Position numbers and translations under genes: made by a program. From contig NZ_BOOB01000003.1 in the NCBI RefSeq assembly GCF_016863015.1, positions 62,001 through 126,000 on the forward strand: a DNA stretch of 64,000 nucleotides. The letters are read 5' to 3'. Shown piece after piece: positions 60,175 through 64,000 of the stretch; position 1 is the first letter of the stretch, and every line of letters begins with the position of its first letter. The stretch is from Microbispora amethystogenes. GTDB lineage: Bacteria > Actinomycetota > Actinomycetes > Streptosporangiales > Streptosporangiaceae. The notes under the pieces were generated by a model. The model saw only the letters and a list, made by a program, of their open reading frames with translations. It made no database searches and was not told the DNA's origin.

Positions 60175-60998
60175 CCGAGCGCCCTCCTTTCGAGCAGCCG
60201 GACCAGGGCGTCGGTGAGCAGGCCGAGCGCACTGTAGACCAGCAGGCCGACCACGATCACGTCGGTACGGAGGAACTCCCGCGCGTCGTTGATCATGTAG
60301 CCGAGCCCGGCGTCGGCGTTGACCTGCTCGGCGACGATCAGCGCCAGCCAGGCCACGCCGAGGCTCTGGCGCAGCCCGACGAGGGTCTGGGGGAGCGCGC
60401 CGGGCAGCACGATGTGCCGCACCAGCGCGGCCCGGCCGAGCCGGAGCGTACGGGCGAGCTCGGCGAGCTTGCCGTCCACGCCCCGGATGCCGGAGAACGT
60501 GTTGAGGTAGAGGGGGAAGGACACGGCGAGCGCGACCAGCAGCACCTTGGGCGCCTCACCGATCCCGAACCAGAGGATGAACAGCGGGATCAGCCCGAAG
60601 AACGGCAGCGCCCGGAGCATCTGCATGATCGGGTCGACCGCGTTCTCACCGGCCCGGCTCAGCCCGGCCACCAGCGCCAGGACGACGCCGGCCACTGCTC
60701 CCGCCGCGAAGCCCAGCAGGACCCGTTCGAGGGACACGGCGATCGCCGTCGGCAGCGTCCCGGACCGCACCAGGTCGAGCGCGGTCGCCGCGATCTCCGA
60801 CGGCGCGGCGAGCAGCCGGGCGGGCAGCAGCCCGCTGCCGCTCGCGGCCTGCCACACCAGCACGACGACCACGGGGCTCACCCACCGGTACGACCGCCTC
60901 CCGGCGGCCCGGAGCGCGGCGCCCGCGGCGGTGACGCGGACGGCAGGGGCGCCGCCGGCGCGTGGGGCGGTGCCGGTTTCGATTCCGGCGACGGACAT
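60147..60998 (-). CDS. ssuC: alkanesulfonate-type ABC transporter permease
   Basis: 283-aa permease with about six helices and the EAA-like motif GVDGKLAELARTLRLGRAALVRHIVLPGALPQTLVGLRQSLGVAW. ATG 60998 is preferred over GTG 61004 because GCGAGG lies 7 nt upstream. First gene of the operon. Confidence 0.93.
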   Translation of the reverse strand: MSVAGIETGTAPRAGGAPAVRVTAAGAALRAAGRRSYRWVSPVVVVLVWQAASGSGLLPARLLAAPSEIAATALDLVRSGTLPTAIAVSLERVLLGFAAGAVAGVVLALVAGLSRAGENAVDPIMQMLRALPFFGLIPLFILWFGIGEAPKVLLVALAVSFPLYLNTFSGIRGVDGKLAELARTLRLGRAALVRHIVLPGALPQTLVGLRQSLGVAWLALIVAEQVNADAGLGYMINDAREFLRTDVIVVGLLVYSALGLLTDALVRLLERRALGWRREFLSR

Positions 60999-61029
60999 GG
61001 ACACACCTCGCAGGGACGACGGAAGATTC

Positions 61030-61068
61030 CCCTCAAGGGTTGTCCATATTTCCTACCAAGTCAATAGG
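61030..61068. promoter_or_regulatory. ssu operon promoter region with palindromic elements
   Basis: CCTA (61052-61055) and TAGG (61065-61068) form an inverted repeat with 9-bp spacing. On the minus strand a TTGACT lies within it (61064-61059). CCCT-CA-AGGG (61030-61039) is a second inverted repeat nearer the gene. Probably sulfur-responsive control. Confidence 0.45.
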
Positions 61069-61103
61069 TTATGCCCACCCCCGATGGATGCCGGGCAGCC
61101 GGG

Positions 61104-61694
61104 TCACGAGGCCCCGGGGACGGTGACGTTCCGCTCCTTGAACCGGTAACCGGTCTTCGCGGCGTCGCTCTGCAGGCCGTTCATCGAGTACTCCCCGGCG
61201 TCGAGGTCGGCCTCCGAGGCGGTGCCGCTCCTGAGTTTGCCGGTGAGGGCCCTGACCTTGCCGTCGACGCCCTCGACGGCCTTGCAGAGCGTCGGGTTGG
61301 CCACCGCGAACCCCTTGGCGACCTTCAGTTCGTGCAGGGCGAACACTCCCGCCACCGCCGCCTTCGCGAACGTCCGCTTGCGCTTCTCCGCCCCCTGCTT
61401 GAAGCCGCCGCTGCGCAGCGGTTTGTAGATGTAGCGGTGGAAGGCCCCGAGGGCGAGACCCGCGTGCAGCGCGAAGCGCGTCTTGGCGAACCGCCTGGCG
61501 TTGCCGCCCTGCGGGCACGGCGAGTTGTACTCGCTCTCCGTCGCGGACGGCGTGGCGACCACCGCCGGGCCGGCGGCGGCCGCGTCTCCGGACGCCACGT
61601 GGGTGGTCGTGCCTCCGCAGCCGGTGAGCAGCGCCAGCGTCAGTATGACCGCGGCCGTGAGCGCGGTAAGGGATCGGGCATGTCGTGCGGCCAT
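61104..61694 (-). CDS. lipoprotein of unknown function
   Basis: 196 aa. Signal MAARHARSLTALTAAVILTLALLTG with lipobox LTGC (Cys26), then a Thr/Ala linker and a basic helical domain (RRFAKTRFALHAGLALGAFHRYIYKPLRSGGFK, AEKRKRTFAKAAVAGVFALHELKVAKGF). Two further cysteines (about 60 and 137) could form a disulfide. Not recognised; no enzymatic motif. AGGGGG precedes the ATG. Divergent from the cysteine-rich peptide gene. Confidence 0.7.
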   Translation of the reverse strand: MAARHARSLTALTAAVILTLALLTGCGGTTTHVASGDAAAAGPAVVATPSATESEYNSPCPQGGNARRFAKTRFALHAGLALGAFHRYIYKPLRSGGFKQGAEKRKRTFAKAAVAGVFALHELKVAKGFAVANPTLCKAVEGVDGKVRALTGKLRSGTASEADLDAGEYSMNGLQSDAAKTGYRFKERNVTVPGAS

Positions 61695-62075
61695 CGTTTC
61701 CCCCTGGGACCCTGTGGTTCCGCGGCTGTGGTTCCGCGGGCACGTTCTGGACGAGGTTGCCGTACGGATGCCAAATATTCGGGCTTTTGCCGTATGCGGG
61801 GGAGTCCATCGCAATGGTCGGCCGGGCGCTTGACAGAGGCGGTTCCGGGAGAACGTAGATATCGGGCCAGGAGAATGCAGGAACCGGTCATCACCGATCG
61901 ATTCACCAGGGCCCTCGGCCGATCCACGTCGATGGGGATATAGAGACTCGCGATGAATTCGCCCCGGATTATTACGGGTGTCGGCCGTCGGTCTGGACGC
62001 GTTCGGGAGCCGATCCGGACTATGGAGGAGGAACACCCGAATCCACGTGTGCCGTGATCGGAGAGGAGAACGGCC
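61695..62075. other. divergent intergenic region, lipoprotein / cysteine-rich peptide
   Basis: 381 bases without a supported gene. It holds a perfect 14-bp tandem duplication (CTGTGGTTCCGCGG at 61712-61725 and 61726-61739). A TTGACA (61830-61835) has TAGATA 20 bp downstream, which is a poor spacing. Two tiny open frames lie at 61875-61943 (22 codons) and about 61951-62059 (35 codons), with no supporting ribosome-binding site. Confidence 0.5.
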
Positions 62076-62315
62076 ATGCGAGGTAGGCGACTCGGCATGA
62101 CCATCGGCTCGGCGCTGCTCACCACGGTCGCGCTCTGGCCGGCGGCGGGATCCCCGGCGCAGGCGTCCGCGATCTCCGGTGGCGCGGTCGTCGCGCAGAC
62201 GGCTCCCGGCGCGTCCGTCGCGAAACCCAAGCCGCCCAAGTGCACCAACCGTTGCACGAACCACCGCAAGTTCAGGTGCTGTCCGAAGTGCAAACGCGTG
62301 CCGGGTAAATGTTAG
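62076..62315 (+). CDS. small secreted six-cysteine cationic peptide
   Basis: 79-aa preprotein. Residues 1-31 are a Sec signal (MRGRRLG, hydrophobic TIGSALLTTVALWPAAG, cleavage near AQASA). An Ala/Gly/Val spacer follows, then a basic C-terminal peptide from KPKPPKC to VPGKC. The peptide has six Cys spaced C-x3-C-x7-CC-x2-C-x6-C within its last 24 residues and about eleven Lys/Arg with no acidic residue. The order C-C-CC-C-C equals the framework of inhibitor-cystine-knot peptides, though a zinc-binding role or convergence is possible. AGGAGA sits upstream of ATG 62076. No modification, export or immunity gene is adjacent except the divergent lipoprotein. Confidence 0.7.
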   Translation: MRGRRLGMTIGSALLTTVALWPAAGSPAQASAISGGAVVAQTAPGASVAKPKPPKCTNRCTNHRKFRCCPKCKRVPGKC

Positions 62316-62371
62316 CCGCCGATCGAAACGGAACGCGGGGGCGGCCGACGGCGTAGCGGGCGGCCTTTCGG

Positions 62372-62390
62372 CGGAGCCGCTCCGGATTTT
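62372..62390 (+). terminator. weak terminator-like hairpin
   Basis: CGGAG-CCG-CTCCG followed by ATTTT, about 57 bases after the cysteine-rich peptide gene. The short stem makes it low confidence. The rest of 62316-62504 shows nothing else. Confidence 0.3.
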
Positions 62391-62504
62391 CTCGCGGTCG
62401 CCCCTCGCGGATGTGACCGGCACGACGTCCGCCGGTCACATCCCCGCCCGCGACGCCGGAAGCGGGACACGCGCGATCACGCCGGCTCCCGCACCGCCGC
62501 GGGA

Positions 62505-63917
62505 TCAGCGGAGGTCACCTGAGGATCGGGAACCGGCGGACGAGGGGGTGAAGGCGCTCAGCCAGGCGCCGTATCCGCCGATGAGGTCGCTCACCTGAGC
62601 GCGGCCGCTGTGCTCCAGCAGGCTGACCGCGATGGCGGAACGGGCGCCGCCGGCGCAGTAGACGACGACGGGACGGTCGTCCGGAACCTCGGCCAGCCGT
62701 GCCGGGAGCTGGGCGAGCGGGATGTTGACCGCTCTCTCGACGCCGCCGTCCGCGACCTCGCTCGCGTTGCGGACGTCGAGCAGGAACGGAGGCCGCTCGG
62801 CTCGGAGCGCCTCGCGCAGCTCGGCGGCGGTCAGGCGGGTGGAGTGGGCGATCTGGCCGGACCCGGCGAGGAAGGCGGCCTCCGGTTCGCGCAGGTAGCC
62901 GGTCACCGTGTCGAAGCCGATGCGGGCCAGCCGGGTGACGACCTCCACCTCGCGGTCCTGCGGGGCGACGACGACGATCTCGCTGCCCGGTTCGATGACC
63001 GTGCCGGCCCGTTCGGCGAACCGGCCGTCCGCCGGGACGCTGAGCGAGCCGCGCAGGTGGGCCAGGGCGAACTCCTGCGCGTCGCGGGCGTCGAGCACCA
63101 CCGCGCCGGCGGCTCGCCGGGCGATGAACTCCTCGGCCGTCAGCGGCCGGGCGTGCGCGGCGACGTCCAGCAGGTCGTGGTTCTTGCGGTTGAGCACGGC
63201 GTCGAAGACGAAGTAGCCGGGCGCGGGCGGCTGTCCCTCGGTGACGATGGACAGGAACTCCTGCTCGCTCATCGGCCGGCAGGCGTAGTTGGTCAGCCGC
63301 TGCGTGCCGATCGTCGAGGTCCGCTCGGTGGACAGGTTCTTGCCGCAGGCCGAGCCGGCGCCGTGGGCGGGGAAGATCCGCACCTCGTCGGGCAGGCCCA
63401 TCAGCTTGTGCTGGACGCTGTCGTAGAGCATGCGCCCGAGCTGGTCGGAGGTCATGCCGAGCGAGGCGAGCAGGTCGGGCCGCCCCACGTCGCCGATGAA
63501 CAGCGCGTCTCCGGTCAGCACGCCGTACGGGACCGGGTCGGCGGCGTGCTCGCGGACCAGGACGCTGATCGACTCCGGCGTGTGCCCGGGCGTCTCCCAG
63601 ATCTCCAGCACGACGTCGCCGAGTTCGATCCGTTCGCCGTCGGACAGCTCGCGGATCGCGTACTCGGTCTCGGCGGCGCGACCGTAGCCGATCCAGGCAC
63701 CGGTGCGCGCGGCCAGCTCCAGGTGGCCGGCGAGGAAGTCGGCGTGGAAGTGAGTGTTGATCACTCCTTCGATCCGCAGCCCGTGCGCCTCGGCGTCGGC
63801 GAGGTATTCGGACACGTCGCGCCGTGGGTCCACCACCACCGCCCGGCCCGTCGACGTGTCTCCGATCATGTACGAGGCCTGCGACAGGCAGTCCAGGTAG
63901 TACTGCGTGAAGAACAT
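62505..63917 (-). CDS. cstB: persulfide dioxygenase-rhodanese fusion (CstB-like)
   Basis: 470-aa sulfide-detoxification enzyme. N-terminal ETHE1-type metallo-beta-lactamase domain (about 1-245: INTHFHADFLAGHLELA, ETPGHTPESI, LTGDALFIGDVGRPDL, PAHGAGSACGKNLS) for persulfide oxidation. Then a rhodanese-homology domain (about 260-350) whose active-site position reads VVVAPQDRE without Cys. The C-terminal rhodanese (about 365-455) has an intact loop VVYCAGGARSA. This inactive-then-active order is that of staphylococcal CstB. ATG 63917 with AGGAG 7 nt upstream. The tail after YGAWLSAF is short and unconserved. Confidence 0.9.
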   Translation of the reverse strand: MFFTQYYLDCLSQASYMIGDTSTGRAVVVDPRRDVSEYLADAEAHGLRIEGVINTHFHADFLAGHLELAARTGAWIGYGRAAETEYAIRELSDGERIELGDVVLEIWETPGHTPESISVLVREHAADPVPYGVLTGDALFIGDVGRPDLLASLGMTSDQLGRMLYDSVQHKLMGLPDEVRIFPAHGAGSACGKNLSTERTSTIGTQRLTNYACRPMSEQEFLSIVTEGQPPAPGYFVFDAVLNRKNHDLLDVAAHARPLTAEEFIARRAAGAVVLDARDAQEFALAHLRGSLSVPADGRFAERAGTVIEPGSEIVVVAPQDREVEVVTRLARIGFDTVTGYLREPEAAFLAGSGQIAHSTRLTAAELREALRAERPPFLLDVRNASEVADGGVERAVNIPLAQLPARLAEVPDDRPVVVYCAGGARSAIAVSLLEHSGRAQVSDLIGGYGAWLSAFTPSSAGSRSSGDLR

Positions 63918-63937
63918 CGTTTTTCTCCTGTTCGCTT

Positions 63938-63954
63938 GGTACCCCAGGGGTACC
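63938..63954. promoter_or_regulatory. CsoR/CstR-type palindromic operator upstream of cstB
   Basis: GGTACCCC-A-GGGGTACC is a perfect inverted repeat with one central base, starting 21 bases upstream of the ATG. The TACCCC/GGGGTA core is that recognised by the CsoR/CstR/RcnR repressor family. CstR controls persulfide dioxygenase-rhodanese genes elsewhere. Confidence 0.7.
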
Positions 63955-64000
63955 GATCGGTGATGGTCGGGTGAGGTGCGGCTGCGTTCCCCGGTGCGCG

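Noticed and set aside
61875..62059. Two tiny open frames (22 and 35 codons) upstream of the cysteine-rich peptide gene
   Set aside because: No adequate ribosome-binding site or -10 spacing, no recognisable product; likely chance.

Overview
The window is chromosomal DNA of a high-GC, spore-forming-type actinomycete. The likely home is Streptosporangiales (Nonomuraea/Microbispora-like). This rests on third-position GC bias, many GTG/TTG starts, a BldD with an intact c-di-GMP signature, the actinobacterial integration host factor, rare TTA codons, and gene orders shared with Streptomyces and Mycobacterium. The placement is inferred from gene content; no rRNA is present.

Layout. (1) 1-4813: purine/ureide catabolism (8-oxoguanine deaminase, glycerate kinase, allantoinase, allantoicase). 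(2) 4814-5568: an NYN-nuclease-like gene interrupted by an in-frame TAG, behind a promoter-proximal terminator hairpin. (3) 5613-15722: a conserved block with a PASTA Ser/Thr kinase, thiO-thiS-thiG under a TPP riboswitch, a ferredoxin-reductase-like flavoprotein, an Rv2175c-like DNA-binding protein, thiE, a polyprenyl diphosphate synthase, metF, a GNAT and a YbaK-type deacylase. Most of these look leaderless. (4) 15847-19418: an L,D-transpeptidase, a HEPN gene behind two LexA boxes, arginine deiminase and bldD. (5) 19834-29637: a complete pyrR-B-C-carA-carB-pyrK-D-F operon with a PyrR-binding hairpin at the first ribosome-binding site. (6) 29868-44362: housekeeping run mihF, gmk, rpoZ, coaBC, metK, priA, two paralogous unknown genes, def, fmt, rsmB, rpe. 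(7) 44484-50558: a five-gene peptide-type ABC importer on the minus strand. (8) 50913-56006: an FMN-riboswitch riboflavin operon ribD-ribE-ribM-ribBA-ribH plus a PH-domain gene. (9) 56059-57293: a C-terminally truncated regulator next to a dense set of RNA-like hairpins. (10) 57294-60998: an alkanesulfonate operon ssuC-B-A-D. (11) 61104-63917: a lipoprotein, a small secreted six-cysteine cationic peptide, and a CstB-like persulfide dioxygenase-rhodanese fusion with a CsoR/CstR-type operator.

Most genes are primary metabolism, so the novelty is mainly in regulation and in odd insertions. The best leads are the six-cysteine secreted peptide (62076-62315), the double LexA-box promoter of the HEPN gene, the TAG-interrupted NYN gene, the metK leader hairpin, the ten-copy minisatellite inside the zinc domain of PriA, the paralogous helical-protein pair between priA and def, and the perfect palindromes at the dpp, mihF and cstB promoters. 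No tRNA, rRNA, CRISPR array or intact transposon was seen.
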